Translations under genes and position numbers: made by a program
From: Streptomyces chattanoogensis
GTDB lineage: Bacteria; Actinomycetota; Actinomycetes; Streptomycetales; Streptomycetaceae
DNA length: 64,000 nucleotides
Direction of reading: 5' to 3'
NCBI RefSeq assembly: GCF_001294335.1
Contig: NZ_LGKG01000152.1
Location: 62,001 to 126,000 of the forward strand
Notes under the pieces: model-generated
The model's input: the letters and a program-made list of their open reading frames with translations, nothing else
Told to the model about the DNA's origin: nothing
The model's database searches: none
In this document: piece by piece, positions 1-9,042 of the stretch
Numbering within the stretch: the stretch's first letter is position 1
Layout of the letters: every line of letters begins with the position of its first letter

Positions 1-18
1 CGGACGGCGGCCCGTCCG
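1..18. terminator. Hairpin at the window edge
   Basis: CGGACGG and CCGTCCG form 7-bp arms around a 4-nt loop, four bases past the stop of the first minus-strand gene. It may be only the inner part of a longer terminator cut by the window boundary. Confidence 0.4.
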
Positions 19-21
19 GCC

Positions 22-1209
22 CTAGCCCCGGACCACCCGGAAGGTGATGCCCGCCTTCTGGAGACGGGCTGTCAGCGCGTCCCCCATGGCGACCGCCGAC
101 GTCACCTGGCCGGCGGTCGCCGGAAGGTCGTCGAAGGCCAGGCTGAGCGCCGACTCGGCGAGCATCTTCGCCGTCTCGTCGTAACCCGGGTCTCCGCCCG
201 ATACCTCGGTGACCACCTGTTTCCCGCCGCCCGACGCCACGAAGCGCACCGCGAACCAGCTCCTGGCGCGCCGCTCCCGGCTCGGCCCCTCACCCGGTTC
301 CACGCGGCCCGCCAACCAGCGTCGCGCGGGCGGCACCTGGGCGAGCACGGCCAGCGCGCCCGCCCCCAGCGCCCCGCCCACGGCGATCGGCAGATGCCGC
401 ACCCCGGCGTAGTGGCGGTAGCGGAAGTCGGGCCCGTAGCGGTCGAGAGCGGCCGCCGAGCGGGCGATGACCTGCGGGTCCACGGTCGGCAGCGGTACGC
501 CCCAGACATGCGTCTCGGCACTCTTGACGGGCGGGCCGAGGGGCGCCCGGACCGTACGGCCGACGGGGCGCGGCTCCGCCACCCGGCGCCGGCGGGCGGC
601 CTGCGCCATGGCCAGCGGGCGCGAGACGGCCGTCAGCGCGGAGGCCACTGTGCCGCCGGAGACGGTGGCGTTGCTGCGGACGAATCCGTCGATGCGCAGC
701 GGTACGCCTTCGGGGAGCAGGCCGACGGTGTAGAGCACCCCCAGGTCGTGCGGAATGCAGTCGAAACCGCAGGAGTGGACCAGGCGGGCGCCGGACGCAC
801 GGGCCGTCTCGTGGTGGCGCAGATACATCCGGTCGATGAACTCGGCCTCGCCGGTCAGATCGAGGTAGTCCGTGCCGGCCGCGGCACAGGCGGCGACCAG
901 CGGCTCGCCGTGCCGCAGATACGGGCCGACGGTCGAGGCGAGCACGCGGGTGCCGGCGGCGAGTGCGCGCAGCGAGTCCGGGTCGCCGCTGTCGGCGTGC
1001 AGCAGCGGGAGCCGGGCGCAGGCCGGGTCGATGGCGGCCAGGCGGTCGCGCAGCCGCTCCAGTTTGGCGGTGTTGCGGCCGGCCAGCGCCCAGCGGCAGT
1101 CCTCGGGGGCGTGCCGGGCCAGGTATTCGGCGGTGAGCGCCCCGGCGAACCCGGTGGCGCCGTAGAGGACGAGGTCATGGGCCCGTCCGGAGGTGTCCTG
1201 CCGTCGCAT
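22..1209 (-). CDS. Trans-acting enoyl reductase / saccharopine dehydrogenase-like oxidoreductase
   Basis: This 395-residue protein has an N-terminal Rossmann fold with the nucleotide-binding motif GATGFAG at residues 17-23, as in the saccharopine-dehydrogenase NADP-binding family. The rest matches the layout of actinobacterial trans-acting enoyl reductases, the family of mycobacterial Rv2953, which reduces polyketide or lipid intermediates. A hydrophobic stretch near residue 270 (LPIAVGGALGAGALAVLAQV) could contact membrane. The ATG at 1209 begins MRRQDTSGRAHDLVLYGATG, and no upstream start gives a better N-terminus. It is monocistronic. The substrate cannot be inferred because no polyketide synthase lies nearby. 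Confidence 0.8.
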   Translation of the reverse strand: MRRQDTSGRAHDLVLYGATGFAGALTAEYLARHAPEDCRWALAGRNTAKLERLRDRLAAIDPACARLPLLHADSGDPDSLRALAAGTRVLASTVGPYLRHGEPLVAACAAAGTDYLDLTGEAEFIDRMYLRHHETARASGARLVHSCGFDCIPHDLGVLYTVGLLPEGVPLRIDGFVRSNATVSGGTVASALTAVSRPLAMAQAARRRRVAEPRPVGRTVRAPLGPPVKSAETHVWGVPLPTVDPQVIARSAAALDRYGPDFRYRHYAGVRHLPIAVGGALGAGALAVLAQVPPARRWLAGRVEPGEGPSRERRARSWFAVRFVASGGGKQVVTEVSGGDPGYDETAKMLAESALSLAFDDLPATAGQVTSAVAMGDALTARLQKAGITFRVVRG

Positions 1210-1368
1210 CGCGCATCCTCTCGACCTGAGGTCCGGACCCTAGGCACATCGCCGACATCCCGTCAATGACGGTCCCCGGCCATGTCGTTGGTGATCCGAA
1301 CGGGCGGTTCGCCTCGTGGCGCGCGGTCTTGACACGGCGTAGGAGCGAGGTCAGATTCAGCATGACAT

Positions 1369-1393
1369 AGGACGTCCCACGTCCCACGTCCCG
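1369..1393. repeat. GACGTCCC-type repeat, intergenic copy
   Basis: Overlapping copies of GACGTCCCAC lie between the reductase and the nanA remnant. The same core recurs at 1602-1620, 23988-24013, 29091-29119, 39060-39140 and 40170-40200. Confidence 0.55.
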
Positions 1394-1439
1394 ACTGCAG
1401 GACAACCGGCGGGGCAACCGCCCGTCACCCTCCCCGCAC

Positions 1440-1462
1440 CCGGACCGGACCGGACCGGACCG
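1440..1462. repeat. Tandem CGGAC pentamer repeat
   Basis: Four head-to-tail CGGAC units lie about 25 bases before the nanA remnant. The rest of 1210-1483 holds no gene or clear promoter that I can see. Confidence 0.5.
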
Positions 1463-1483
1463 TACGGCAGAAAGCCGGACGCG

Positions 1484-2037
1484 ATGCCCCCTTCCACGCC
1501 CCTCCCCGCACCGCTCAGCGGGGTCACGCACCGAGCATCTGGTGGACGCCGGGGCGGACGGCCTCTTCGTGCTCGGTGCCACCGGGGAGGCCGCCCACTT
1601 GTCGGACGTCCGACGTCGGACCGTCAACGAGACGGTCGTCGAGACCACGCGCGGCCGGCTGCCCCCGCCGACACGGTGCTTGCGACCGTGGCCGAGCTCT
1701 CCGTGGACGGGGCCCTGCCGGCCGGTGCGCATGGTGTCGTACCGGGGCCGGGGACGCCGATCCGGCCGGCTCTGTGCGGCTCTGCGCGCACGTCAGGGCC
1801 GGCCGGCGGAGTGCGGAGGCCGCCGCACGGGACTGCCCGGCCGCCCTGTCCGCCGCCACGGGCGTCGGGGACGAAGCGGACAGGGGGCGTAGCGCGTCCA
1901 CCATCGGTGCCTTCGAGGCGGCGCTGTATCTGCCCGGCGTCATCGGCAGCCCGGCCGCCGCGGCCCCGCAGCTGCCGCTGGACGACGCGGCCAACCGAAC
2001 CGTCCGCCGGCTGACGGAGGAGGCAGGACTGCTGTGA
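1484..2037 (+). pseudogene. Remnant of a DapA/NanA-family aldolase (probable N-acetylneuraminate lyase)
   Basis: Fragments of a dihydrodipicolinate-synthase/N-acetylneuraminate-lyase protein lie in different frames. From about 1530 one frame reads EHLVDAGADGLFVLGATGE, the conserved N-terminal strand and GxTGE signature of this fold, and continues to about 1665. The C-terminal end, in another frame from about 1890, reads AALYLPGVIGSP and ends LTEEAGLL, the usual tail of the family. Between them the reading frame is lost, and about 550 bases remain where an intact gene needs about 900. The stop TGA at 2035-2037 overlaps the GTG start of nanT, so the two were once translationally coupled. The lyase assignment rests on the nanT context; the fold call is firmer. 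Confidence 0.75.
1602..1620. repeat. GACGTC double palindrome inside the nanA remnant
   Basis: Two overlapping 12-bp palindromes, TCGGACGTCCGA and TCCGACGTCGGA, share the centre of this stretch. They belong to the dispersed GACGTC family in this window. Confidence 0.5.
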
Positions 2038-3515
2038 CGACGCGCCCCGTGCCCTGGTACCGGGAGGCGACCCCGCGCCAGTGGAAGGCGATGGCCGCCG
2101 CCTGGATCGGCTATCTCCTCGACGGCTTCGACTTCGTCCTGATCACCCTCGTCCTGACCGAGATCGCCGACGCGTTCCACCTGGACACCGCCACCGCCGC
2201 CTCGCTCATCTCCGGCGCCTTCATCACCCGGTGGCTGGGCGGGGCCGTACTGGGCGCGATGGGCGACCGCTACGGCCGCAAGCCCGCCATGATCACCAGC
2301 ATTCTGCTCTACTCCCTCGGCACCTTCGCCTGCGGATTCGCCTGGGGCTACACCAGCCTGTTCGTCGCGCGGCTGGTGATCGGCCTGGGCATGGCGGGGG
2401 AGTACAGCGCCAGCGTGACGTATGTGCTGGAGAGCTGGCCCGCCAGGCTGCGTAACCGCGCCTCCGGATTTCTGATCTCCGGTTACGCGGGCGGCAGCGT
2501 CCTGGCCGCCGAGCTCTACGGGTGGGTGGTTCCCCACTGGGGCTGGCGCTGGATGTTCTGGATCGGTGTGCTGCCCGTCCTGGTGGCGCTCTGGGTCCGC
2601 AGATCGCTGCCGGAAGCCGGCGCATGGGAGGCCGAGATCGGCTCCGCCGCGGCCGGCGCGCGGCCGGAACGTCCGAATCCGTTCCGGCCGTTGTTCACCG
2701 GGCGCCTGCGCTCCTGGTGCAACGCCGCGCTGACAGTGGCCGCCTCGGGCGCGCTGTTCTGCGTCTTCACGCCGGTGGGGGAGGGACATGTCCCCTGGCT
2801 GTCCGTCCTCGCGGCGCTGTGTCTGATCGCCTTCGCGGTGCAGCTCGGCGGCCGTAAGGGATGGCTGCGGTATGTGGCCCTGATGGCGACGGTGTTCTGC
2901 GCCTTCCTGTACAGCTGGCCCGTCCAGGCACTGCTGCCCACCTATCTCAAGACCGACCTCGGGTACACCGCCGAGCAGGTCACCGACGTCATGTTCTTCG
3001 CGGGCTTCGGCACCATGGCGGGCTGCTGGCTGGCGGGGTTCGTCGGGGATTGGCTGGGCACCCGGCGGGCGTACGCGTGCACCCTGCTGGCCTCCCTCAC
3101 CTTCGTCTTCCCGGTCTTCGCGGTCCGGAACAGCCTGGTGGGGCTCGGGGTGCTGCTGTTCGGGCTGCTGGCGCTGAGTCAGGGGATCTCCGGCATCCTG
3201 CCGAAGTACATCGCCGGCCATTTCCCGACCGCGACCCGCGCCGCCTCGCTCGGCTTCGTCTACAACGTCGGGGCCCTGGGCGGCGCGGTGGCGCCGGTCC
3301 TGGGGGCGCGGCTCGCGGAGGGGATGTCCCTGGGGCGGGCGCTGGCGGTGCTCACCTTCGGGCTGACGCTTCTCGTCATCATCCTGGTGGGCGGGGACGT
3401 TCCGCGGCGACTGGCCCGTCTGGTGGACCGTGACGCGCCCGATGATCACCTGGCGCCGGCGGCCGGGGGAGCCGGACCACCGCAGGCCGAGGGGGCATCG
3501 GCCGGGTCCGTATAG
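2034..3515 (+). CDS. nanT: Sialic acid transporter NanT (MFS)
   Basis: This 493-residue major-facilitator protein follows E. coli NanT (496 residues) closely. It opens with VPWYREATPRQWKAMAAAW and then GYLLDGFDFVLITLVLTE. The MFS loop GAMGDRYGRKPAM follows TM2, then ARLVIGLGMAGEY and SWPARLRNRASGFLISGY. In the second half YSWPVQALLPTYLKTDLGY and GFVGDWLGTRRAY are NanT-like, and the extra helices characteristic of NanT are present around residues 220-290. It would import N-acetylneuraminate by proton symport across the plasma membrane. The GTG start overlaps the stop of the decayed lyase gene, so the operon partner for sialate breakdown is lost here. Misannotation as a generic sugar MFS is the main alternative. 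Confidence 0.88.
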   Translation: MTTRPVPWYREATPRQWKAMAAAWIGYLLDGFDFVLITLVLTEIADAFHLDTATAASLISGAFITRWLGGAVLGAMGDRYGRKPAMITSILLYSLGTFACGFAWGYTSLFVARLVIGLGMAGEYSASVTYVLESWPARLRNRASGFLISGYAGGSVLAAELYGWVVPHWGWRWMFWIGVLPVLVALWVRRSLPEAGAWEAEIGSAAAGARPERPNPFRPLFTGRLRSWCNAALTVAASGALFCVFTPVGEGHVPWLSVLAALCLIAFAVQLGGRKGWLRYVALMATVFCAFLYSWPVQALLPTYLKTDLGYTAEQVTDVMFFAGFGTMAGCWLAGFVGDWLGTRRAYACTLLASLTFVFPVFAVRNSLVGLGVLLFGLLALSQGISGILPKYIAGHFPTATRAASLGFVYNVGALGGAVAPVLGARLAEGMSLGRALAVLTFGLTLLVIILVGGDVPRRLARLVDRDAPDDHLAPAAGGAGPPQAEGASAGSV

Positions 3516-3650
3516 GCGGCCGGCGCGGTACGCCGTGCTGCGGCCGGTTCCGGACGGAGCAGCCCCGTGGGTCCCCCTCGCCAATGTCCGCCCGGGAGTC
3601 CGGGTTGCCATGTCCCTCCGTCGGCCCCGCGTCCGGCGCTCCGCGGGCCG

Positions 3651-3673
3651 TTGTCAGTGGTCGCGGTTAGCGT
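3651..3673 (+). promoter_or_regulatory. RecA-independent DNA-damage (PafBC-type) promoter
   Basis: TTGTCAGTG at 3651-3659, an 8-base spacer and TAGCGT at 3668-3673 match the consensus TTGTCRGTG-N8-TAnnnT known from mycobacterial and streptomycete RecA-independent damage promoters. It reads towards the YjbR gene. The predicted start lies about 75 bases before the coding region. Confidence 0.7.
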
Positions 3674-3756
3674 GGAATGCGATCGGACGGCGTGCGCGGG
3701 ACACGCCGGAGACGGCACCGCGCGGTGCGGGAGGGGGAACGGACGTGGAGGAGCGC

Positions 3757-4134
3757 ATGGCGAGCACGGCGGGTCCGGCGGCGGTGCGGGAGCGGGTGCG
3801 GACGTTTGCGCTGGGGCTGCCCGGAGCGGTGGAGGAGTTTCCGTGGGGCGAGAGCGTCATCAAGGTCAACAAGAAGGTCTTCGTCTTTCTCGGCGTCGAG
3901 GACGGCAGTCAGCCGGGGATCACCGTCAAGCTCAGGGACCCGGAGGCGCATGCCCATGCGCTCACCTCGCCCGGCGCCGAGCCCGCGGGCTACGGCCTGG
4001 GCAAGGCCGGCTGGGTGCGGATTCCGCTGGCGGAGCGGGCCGCGCCGGCCGCCGAGCTGCTCTGCGACTGGACGGAGGAGTCCTACCGCGTCATAGCCCC
4101 GAAGAAGCTCATCGCCGAGCTCGACGGGGTGTAG
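3757..4134 (+). CDS. MmcQ/YjbR family protein
   Basis: This 125-residue protein spans a single YjbR (CyaY-like fold) domain. It carries the typical LPGAVEEFPWGESVIKVNKKVFVFL opening, split here by no gap, and ends WTEESYRVIAPKKLIAELD. Family members are small basic proteins proposed to bind DNA, and MmcQ itself is encoded in the mitomycin C cluster of S. lavendulae; no enzymatic role is established. The ATG at 3757 follows GGAGGAG closely. A GTG at 3745 with GAGGGGG upstream would add four residues and is equally possible. The upstream promoter matches the RecA-independent DNA-damage type, which suggests damage induction. Confidence 0.85.
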   Translation: MASTAGPAAVRERVRTFALGLPGAVEEFPWGESVIKVNKKVFVFLGVEDGSQPGITVKLRDPEAHAHALTSPGAEPAGYGLGKAGWVRIPLAERAAPAAELLCDWTEESYRVIAPKKLIAELDGV

Positions 4135-4156
4135 CGGCGCAGCGGCGGCAGCGCAC

Positions 4157-4205
4157 AAGGCCCGTGACGGCGATGGCAGTTGAGCATCGTCGGCGCGGGC
4201 CTTTT
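4157..4205 (+). terminator. Intrinsic terminator after the YjbR gene
   Basis: AAGGCCCG at 4157-4164 pairs with CGGGCCTT at 4196-4203. An inner partial stem and a TTTT run complete a terminator-like structure. Confidence 0.65.
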
Positions 4206-4360
4206 CCGGTGGCAGGCAGGTGACTCCGAGGCAGGTGGGAACCGCTTGCGGAAACCGCTCGGGGGGCTTGTGGAAAGTGGAACACGTTCTTAACATCGCG
4301 GGTGTTACATCAGAAGTGTCACAGTGGCTTTCGGAGAGCGGCTCAGGACAGGGGGGCGCG

Positions 4361-5518
4361 ATGGCTGAGTCAGGTAACGGCCCGCTGAGCGGGGTGCGGG
4401 TGGTCGAGCTCGCGGGCATCGGCCCCGGCCCGTTCGCCGCCATGCTGCTGGCCGACCTCGGCGCGGACGTGGTCCGCGTCGACCGCCCCGGAGGCGCCGG
4501 GCTGCGCATCGACCCGGCGTACGACATCACCAACCGCAACAAACGCTCGGTGCAGGTGGACCTCAAGGACCCCGCGGGCGTGGCCCGGGTCCTCGATCTG
4601 GCCGAGCGCGCCGATGTGCTGATCGAGGGGTACCGCCCCGGTGTGGCCGAGCGGCTCGGCATCGGCCCCGAGGAGTGCCTGGCCCGTAACCCCCGTCTGG
4701 TCTACGGCCGGATGACCGGCTGGGGCCAGCAGGGCCCGCTCGCCGGCACCGCGGGGCACGACATCGGTTATATCGCCATCACGGGCGCCCTCGGCATGAT
4801 CGGCCCGCCGGACGGCCCGCCCGCCATCCCCGCCAACCTGGTGGGCGACTACGCCGGCGGCTCCCTCTATCTGGTCATCGGCGTCCTCGCGGCCCTCCAG
4901 CACGCCCGCACCGAAGGCGGCCGGGGCCAGGTCGTCGATGCCGCGATCGTCGACGGCACGGCCCATCTGACGGCGATGATCCACGGCATGCTGGCGGCCG
5001 GCGGCTGGCAGGACCGGCGCGGTGCGAATCTCCTCGACGGCGGGACGCCGTTCTACGGTGCCTACGAGACCGCGGACGGCGGCTATATGGCCGTCGGCGC
5101 GCTCGAAAAGCGCTTCTACGCCGAATTCATCCGGCTGCTGGGCATCGAGGACGAGGCGCCCGGCCGGGACGACCTCGCCGCCTGGGGCGAACTCCGCACC
5201 GCCATCGCCGCCCGCTTCAAGACCCGTACCCGGGAGGAGTGGACCGCCGTCTTCGAGGAATCGGACGCCTGCGTCGCGCCCGTACTGTCCCTGCGCGAGG
5301 CCCCGGACCACCCGCATCTCGCCGCCCGCGGCACCTTCGCCGACCACGGCGGCATCACGCAGCCCGCACCCGCGCCCCGCTTCTCGCACACCCCGGGCAC
5401 GCTGCGCCGACCGCCCGCGCAGCCCGGCGCGGACACCGCGGACATCGCCCGCGACTGGCGGATCCCGGGCCTGGCCGCCGGCCCGGACCGTACCGAGCCA
5501 CAGGAGGCGGACGGCTGA
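4361..5518 (+). CDS. CaiB/BaiF CoA-transferase family protein, alpha-methylacyl-CoA racemase type
   Basis: This 385-residue family III CoA-transferase fold protein starts LSGVRVVELAGIGPGPFAAM with the ADLGADVVRV and NRNKRS motifs. GHDIGYIAITGALG is characteristic of alpha-methylacyl-CoA racemases. His133 and Asp163, 30 residues apart, match the catalytic His126/Asp156 pair of the mycobacterial racemase. It would epimerise 2-methyl-branched acyl-CoAs so that S-specific dehydrogenases can act. The ATG at 4361 follows AGGGGGG. It is the first gene of the beta-oxidation operon, and its stop overlaps the next start by one base. An open frame extends upstream to 4220 but lacks family similarity. 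Confidence 0.88.
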   Translation: MAESGNGPLSGVRVVELAGIGPGPFAAMLLADLGADVVRVDRPGGAGLRIDPAYDITNRNKRSVQVDLKDPAGVARVLDLAERADVLIEGYRPGVAERLGIGPEECLARNPRLVYGRMTGWGQQGPLAGTAGHDIGYIAITGALGMIGPPDGPPAIPANLVGDYAGGSLYLVIGVLAALQHARTEGGRGQVVDAAIVDGTAHLTAMIHGMLAAGGWQDRRGANLLDGGTPFYGAYETADGGYMAVGALEKRFYAEFIRLLGIEDEAPGRDDLAAWGELRTAIAARFKTRTREEWTAVFEESDACVAPVLSLREAPDHPHLAARGTFADHGGITQPAPAPRFSHTPGTLRRPPAQPGADTADIARDWRIPGLAAGPDRTEPQEADG

Positions 5519-6543
5519 TGGAACTCGCCACCACGCTCCAGTACGCCGGCGATCCGCGCCGCGCCGCCGAAGAGGTCGCCGCCCTGGAAACGGCGGGGCT
5601 GGACGCCATCTGGGTCGCCGAGGCCTATGGCTTCGACTCACCGACGATCATGGGCTTCCTGGCCGCCCGCACTGAGCGCGCCAAGATCGGCTCGGCGATC
5701 CTGAACGTCTACTCCCGCACCCCCGCCCTGATCGCCCAGACCGCCGCCGGGCTGGACGCGCTCTCCGGCGGCCGGGCGCTGCTGGGCCTGGGCGCCTCCG
5801 GCCCGCAGGTCGTCGAGGGCTGGCACGGCAAGCCGTACGACAAGCCCCTGGGCCGCACCCGCGAGACCATCGACCTGTGCCGCCGCATCTGGCGCCGCGA
5901 GGTCATCGACCACCGCGGCATCACCGATATGCCGCTGCCGAAGGGAAAAGGCGGCCGGCTCGGCAAGCCGCTCAAGATCCTCACCCAGCCGGTGCGCCCC
6001 GAGATCCCCGTCTATGTCGCGGCCCTCGGCCCCGCCAACGTCCGGCTGACCGCCGAGGTCGCCGACGGCTGGCTGCCCACCCTCTTCATCCCGGAGAAGG
6101 CGGCCGAGGTATGGGCCGCCCCGCTGGCCGAGGGCACCGCCCGCCGCGACCCGGCGCTGGGGCCGCTGGAAACCGTCGCCGGGGGCCTGCTGGCCATCGG
6201 CGAAGACGCCGCCGCCGTACGGGAGCTGGCCCGGCCGGTGATCGCGCTGTACGTCGGCGGGATGGGCGCCAAGGGGAAGAACTTCTACCACGACCTCGCC
6301 GTCGCCTACGGCTACGAAGAGGCCGCGCACACCATCCAGGAGCTCTACCTCGCCGGGAAGAAGCGGGAGGCCGAGGCGGCCGTCCCGGACGAGTTCTGCG
6401 AGCTGATGTCGCTGTGCGGGCCCGAGGGGTACGTCCGCGACCGCATCGCCGCCTTCCGGGAGGCGGGCGTGACGATGCTCAACGTCCACCCCGTAGGGCC
6501 CGAGCCCGCGAAGCTGATCGAATCCGTCCGGAACTGGCTCTGA
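5518..6543 (+). CDS. LLM-class F420-dependent oxidoreductase
   Basis: This 341-residue luciferase-like monooxygenase-fold protein shows the TIM-barrel signatures of F420-dependent enzymes: ETAGLDAIWVAEAYGFDSPTIM near the N-terminus and GRALLGLGASGPQVVEGWHG near residue 90. Such proteins transfer hydride to or from coenzyme F420 on varied substrates. The start ATG shares one base with the stop of the racemase gene, so the two are translated together. Placement between a racemase and an acyl-CoA dehydrogenase suggests an oxidation or reduction step on a branched or modified acyl chain, but the substrate is unknown. Confidence 0.88.
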   Translation: MELATTLQYAGDPRRAAEEVAALETAGLDAIWVAEAYGFDSPTIMGFLAARTERAKIGSAILNVYSRTPALIAQTAAGLDALSGGRALLGLGASGPQVVEGWHGKPYDKPLGRTRETIDLCRRIWRREVIDHRGITDMPLPKGKGGRLGKPLKILTQPVRPEIPVYVAALGPANVRLTAEVADGWLPTLFIPEKAAEVWAAPLAEGTARRDPALGPLETVAGGLLAIGEDAAAVRELARPVIALYVGGMGAKGKNFYHDLAVAYGYEEAAHTIQELYLAGKKREAEAAVPDEFCELMSLCGPEGYVRDRIAAFREAGVTMLNVHPVGPEPAKLIESVRNWL

Positions 6544-6558
6544 GGAGGGCCCGCAGCG

Positions 6559-7713
6559 ATGACCGCGCAGATGCCGCGCCAGATCTTCACCGAGGAGCAC
6601 CACGCCTTCCGGGAGACCGTACGCACCTTCCTCGCCAAGGAGGTGACACCGCATTACGAGCAATGGGATCAGGACGGCATCGTCAGCCGGGACGCCTGGC
6701 GGGCGGCCGGCCGGCAGGGGCTGCTGGGACTGGCGGTGCCCGAGGAGTACGGCGGCGGTGGGCAGAGCGACTTCCGCTTCAGCGCCGTACTGGCCGAGGA
6801 GTTCGCCCGGGCCGGTGCCGCCGGGCTCGCCGTCGGCCTGCACAACGACATCATCGGCCCGTATCTGACGACGCTCGGCACCGAGGAGCAGAAGCGCCGC
6901 TGGCTGCCCGGCTTCTGCAGCGGCGAGATCATCACCGCCATCGCCATGACCGAGCCGGGGGCGGGATCCGACCTCCAGGGGATCCGCACCAGCGCCGAGG
7001 ACGCCGGCGACCACTGGATCCTCAACGGTTCCAAGACCTTCATCTCCAACGGGATCCTCGCCGACCTCGTCATCGTCGTGGCGAAGACGACCCCGGAGGG
7101 CGGGGCGCACGGCCTGAGCCTGCTGGTCGTCGAGCGCGGCATGGAGGGCTTCGAGCGCGGCCGCAACCTCGACAAGATCGGCCAGAAGGCGCAGGACACC
7201 GCCGAGCTGTTCTTCCGGGACGTACGGGTACCGAAGGAGAATCTGCTCGGCGAGCCGAACGGCGCGTTCGTCCATCTGATGACCCATCTCGCCCAGGAGC
7301 GCATGACCATCGCCGTCTCCGGGATCGCCGCCGCCGAACACCTGCTGGAGATCACCAGCCGGTACGTCAAGGAGCGCGAGGCCTTCGGGCGGCCGCTGGC
7401 CAAGCTCCAGCACATCCGCTTCGAGATAGCCGAGATGGCCACCGAATGCGCCGTCACCCGCGCCTTCCTGGACCGCTGCATCGCCGACCACGCCGCCGGC
7501 GCTCTGGACGCGGTGCACGCCTCGATGGCCAAGTGGTGGGCGACCGAGCTGCAGAAGCGGGTTGCCGACCGCTGCCTCCAACTCCACGGCGGCTACGGCT
7601 ATATGACGGAATACCGCGTCGCCAAGGCCTTCACCGACGGCCGTATCCAGACGATCTACGGAGGCACGACCGAGATCATGAAGGAGATCATCGGGCGCTC
7701 CCTGCTCGGCTGA
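6559..7713 (+). CDS. Acyl-CoA dehydrogenase
   Basis: This 384-residue FAD enzyme catalyses the first step of beta-oxidation. It has the N-terminal helical domain, the AMTEPGAGSDLQGI flavin/substrate motif near residue 135 and the C-terminal helix bundle with YVKEREAFGRPL. In the C-terminal loop the sequence is IYGGTTEIMKEI. Medium-chain enzymes carry the catalytic Glu at the first Gly of that motif, so here the base probably comes from helix G, as in long-chain and isovaleryl-CoA dehydrogenases. It lies 15 bases downstream of the F420 enzyme, with GAGGAGGG before the ATG. Confidence 0.93.
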   Translation: MTAQMPRQIFTEEHHAFRETVRTFLAKEVTPHYEQWDQDGIVSRDAWRAAGRQGLLGLAVPEEYGGGGQSDFRFSAVLAEEFARAGAAGLAVGLHNDIIGPYLTTLGTEEQKRRWLPGFCSGEIITAIAMTEPGAGSDLQGIRTSAEDAGDHWILNGSKTFISNGILADLVIVVAKTTPEGGAHGLSLLVVERGMEGFERGRNLDKIGQKAQDTAELFFRDVRVPKENLLGEPNGAFVHLMTHLAQERMTIAVSGIAAAEHLLEITSRYVKEREAFGRPLAKLQHIRFEIAEMATECAVTRAFLDRCIADHAAGALDAVHASMAKWWATELQKRVADRCLQLHGGYGYMTEYRVAKAFTDGRIQTIYGGTTEIMKEIIGRSLLG

Positions 7714-7794
7714 CCCCGGCCACCCGACCGTCTCCGGACCGGCACCGGTCCGCACCCGCTGCCCGCCTCACCCTCATCCGAAAGGCTTGTTGAC

Positions 7795-9009
7795 TTGAGT
7801 ACCGAAGCGTACGTCTACGACGCGATCCGCACCCCGCGCGGCCGCGGCAAGGCCAATGGCGCACTGCACGGCACCAAGCCGATCGACCTGGTCGTCGGCC
7901 TGATCCACGAAGTACGCAACCGCTTTCCCGGCCTGGACCCGGCCGCCGTCGACGACATCGTGCTCGGCGTCGTCGGCCCGGTCGGCGACCAGGGCTCCGA
8001 TATCGCCCGGATCGCGGCGATCGCCGCCGGACTGCCGGACACCGTCGCCGGCGTCCAGGAGAACCGCTTCTGTGCGTCCGGCCTCGAGGCGGTCAACATG
8101 GCCGCCGCCAAGGTGCGTTCCGGCTGGGAGGACCTGGTCCTGGCCGGCGGTGTCGAGTCCATGTCACGGGTCCCGATGGCCTCCGACGGCGGCGCCTGGT
8201 TCGCCGACCCGATGACCAACTTCGACACCGGCTTCGTCCCCCAGGGCATCAGCGCCGACCTGATCGCCACCATCGAGGGCTACACCCGGCGCGATGTCGA
8301 CGAATTCGCCGCGCTCTCCCAGGAGCGGGCCGCCGCGGCCTGGAAGGACGGCCGCTTCGAGCGCTCCGTCGTCCCCGTACGCGACCGCAACGGCCTGGTC
8401 GTCCTCGACCGCGACGAGCACCCGCGCCCCGGCACCACCGCCGACTCGCTGGCCGGTCTCAAGCCCTCCTTCGCCGCCATCGGCGACGCCGGCGGTTTTG
8501 ACGCGGTGGCCCTGCAGAAGTACCACTGGGTCGAGAAGATCGACCACGTCCACCACGCGGGCAACTCCTCCGGCATCGTGGACGGCGCGGCGCTGGTCGC
8601 CATCGGCTCCAAGGAGGTCGGCGAGCGCTACGGCCTGACCCCGCGGGCCCGGATCGTCTCCGCCGCGGTCTCCGGCTCCGAGCCGACGATCATGCTCACC
8701 GGCCCCGCGCCCGCCAGCCGCAAGGCCCTCGCCAAGGCCGGACTGACCATCGACGACATCGACCTCGTCGAGATCAACGAGGCGTTCGCCGCCGTCGTGC
8801 TGCGCTTCGTCAAGGACATGGGCCTGAGCCTGGACAAGGTCAACGTCAACGGCGGCGCCATCGCCCTGGGCCACCCCCTCGGCGCCACCGGCGCGATGAT
8901 CCTCGGAACCCTCATCGACGAGCTGGAGCGGCAGGACAAGCGCTACGGCCTGGCCACTCTCTGCGTCGGCGGCGGCATGGGCATCGCCACCGTCATCGAG
9001 CGCCTCTGA
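7795..9009 (+). CDS. Acetyl-CoA C-acetyltransferase (thiolase)
   Basis: This 404-residue degradative thiolase has the nucleophilic Cys93 in [15 protein letters not shown], the base His360 in GHPLGATG and Cys390 in TLCVGGGMG. It cleaves 3-ketoacyl-CoA to acetyl-CoA and a shortened acyl-CoA. The start is a TTG at 7795 giving [16 protein letters not shown]. No ATG or GTG gives a comparable N-terminus, and AAAGG lies about ten bases upstream. It is followed 33 bases later by the multifunctional FadB-like gene, the usual partner in an actinobacterial fatty-acid oxidation complex. Confidence 0.95.
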   Translation: MSTEAYVYDAIRTPRGRGKANGALHGTKPIDLVVGLIHEVRNRFPGLDPAAVDDIVLGVVGPVGDQGSDIARIAAIAAGLPDTVAGVQENRFCASGLEAVNMAAAKVRSGWEDLVLAGGVESMSRVPMASDGGAWFADPMTNFDTGFVPQGISADLIATIEGYTRRDVDEFAALSQERAAAAWKDGRFERSVVPVRDRNGLVVLDRDEHPRPGTTADSLAGLKPSFAAIGDAGGFDAVALQKYHWVEKIDHVHHAGNSSGIVDGAALVAIGSKEVGERYGLTPRARIVSAAVSGSEPTIMLTGPAPASRKALAKAGLTIDDIDLVEINEAFAAVVLRFVKDMGLSLDKVNVNGGAIALGHPLGATGAMILGTLIDELERQDKRYGLATLCVGGGMGIATVIERL

Positions 9010-9042
9010 CCCTCGTCCCACCCCACTACGGAGTACGCACCC

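Noticed and set aside
1524..3611. Long minus-strand frame opposite nanT
   Set aside because: Arg/Gly/Gln-rich shadow; the plus strand holds clear NanT similarity.
4282..4291. GAACACGTTC as a LexA (SOS) box upstream of the CoA racemase
   Set aside because: The half-sites are two bases apart, whereas the actinobacterial SOS box needs four.
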